This document shows positions 63,281 through 64,000 of a stretch of 64,000 nucleotides of DNA, in pieces; within the stretch, counting starts at the first letter, position 1; the number at the start of each line of letters is the position of its first letter. Both the position numbers and the translations under genes were made by a program. The DNA comes from Ficedula albicollis (Eukaryota > Chordata > Aves > Passeriformes > Muscicapidae), in NCBI RefSeq assembly GCF_000247815.1, contig NC_021681.1, positions 12,340,567 through 12,404,566 of the forward strand, read 5' to 3'. The notes below the pieces were generated by a model, which saw only the letters and a list, made by a program, of their open reading frames with translations, did not search any database and had not been told where the DNA came from.

Positions 63281-63505
63281 GGATAGTATAATGGTTGAAT
63301 TAGTTGGATTTTAGGGATCAAAACACTTGAGTTCAAACATTAATGCAGATTTCCTCTCTGACCTTGAGTAAATCACATGTAATCTCAGGCTCCATTTCCC
63401 TGCCTGCAAGCTGAGGGTGCTCTTCTGCTTGACAGGAGAGAACTGTAATGACTGTGAGGTATTTTTATGATGAGTATCCAGGTACTCAAAGCTATTCACA
63501 GCCTA
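63281..63505 (+). mobile_element. Ancient MIR-type SINE
   Basis: The order of landmarks fits MIR. GGATAGTATAATGGTTGAAT matches the tRNA-like A-box region (consensus AGTATAGTGGTTAAGAGC). ACTTGAGTTCAAACAT matches the B-box region (consensus CTGGGTTCGAATCC). CTCTCTGACCTTGAGTAAAT, CTCAGGCTCCATTTCCCTGCC and TGCAAGCTGAGGGT match the core (consensus TGTGACCTTGGGCAAGTTAC, TCAGTTTCCTCATC, TGTAAAATGGGG). AACTGTAATGACTGTGAGGT matches the region GGTTGTTGTGAGGATTAAAT. It lies in the sense direction on the plus strand and is probably near full length but strongly diverged. MIR spread early in amniote or mammalian ancestry, so only old relics are expected in a sauropsid. Edges are approximate. Confidence 0.7.
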
Positions 63506-64000
63506 ACAAACAGGGGATGCCTATGGACTCATGTTTGCATGAGGCAAACATGGATTTACAAGGTACAGGGCAGATTTGTCTTTGTAAAAACCCACCCAAG
63601 TATCTCTGAAACTTATTCAGTTTTTTTAACACTACATCAGATAATAGAGAGAAAGAAAAGCTCTTAGTGCTCCTTGTACAACCTAGACAAGGCTTTTAAT
63701 ATCTTTCATGTAGGAAGCATTTTTCTCAGCTAGCCTAAAAATTAATTTTAGACAAATGCATAATAAGTAAGGGGGAGAGGTCCTGCAGATGGGTCCTAAG
63801 GGACTTAAGTTGCTCTTTGGCTGTGTAAGGTAAATACTGGAGTAGTTTCATCTTATCCTACATCTACAAAGAGGGATTTATTGTTCTTTCCTTGCTTCTC
63901 CTTGTCAATGACAGATAAAGAGTTGAGAGATTAAAGTTAACTTGAGAACCTCAATTCTGTAGAAAATTACCCCTCAAGGTAAAGGTAGGCCATTTAATTC
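63506..64000. other. Unique DNA, nothing recognised
   Basis: AT-rich sequence to the end of the window with no gene or repeat recognised. Confidence 0.6.

Overview
This window looks like AT-rich, CpG-poor, non-coding nuclear DNA from a bird, either a gene desert or a very long intron. I infer a bird from the repeats. There are four pieces of CR1 LINE: a minus-strand late-ORF2 fragment (about 37.7 kb), a plus-strand 3' end (27.7-27.9 kb), and two ancient plus-strand reverse-transcriptase pieces (47.4-48.0 and 53.7-54.3 kb). One ancient MIR-type SINE lies near the right end. Species cannot be named from this; a passerine is only a guess. I found no protein-coding exon, tRNA, rRNA or snRNA gene, CRISPR array or bacterial feature that I would defend. 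Open reading frames are short, many open with TTG or GTG rather than ATG, and none encodes a protein family I recognise apart from decayed CR1 reverse transcriptase.

Layout. 0-7.5 kb: unique AT-rich DNA with one about 90-bp tandem duplication (1.3 kb), a GC-richer patch (2.3-2.5 kb) and A-rich or TA low-complexity tracts. 7.5-8.1 kb: a 60-bp duplication followed by a nested two-module minisatellite. 8-20.5 kb: unique DNA with two stretches that look like possible regulatory elements (12.0-12.2 and 20.0-20.4 kb). 20-25 kb: low-complexity tracts and a 48-bp duplication beside a (TG)n microsatellite, which together resemble a small exon with splice signals. 25-37 kb: unique DNA, a CR1 3' end and a GC-richer block at 31.3-32.05 kb. 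37.7 kb: CR1 fragment. 38-47 kb: mostly unremarkable. 47.1-54.3 kb: a 66-bp duplication, the two ancient CR1 pieces, and between them a 76-bp and a 99% identical 180-bp duplication. 54-64 kb: unique DNA, an 81-bp duplication and the MIR remnant.

The most useful observations are these. (1) The two ancient CR1 pieces are on the same strand, in the right order, and appear to abut in the consensus, so they may be one insertion split by about 5.7 kb of other DNA. (2) The 7.66-8.13 kb minisatellite has a diverged copy nested inside a younger identical copy. (3) The window holds at least eight two-copy direct duplications of 31-180 bp with high identity; some units carry splice-site-like sequences. 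No gene network can be described because no gene is evident. Family identifications rest on recalled consensus similarity, not on a database search.
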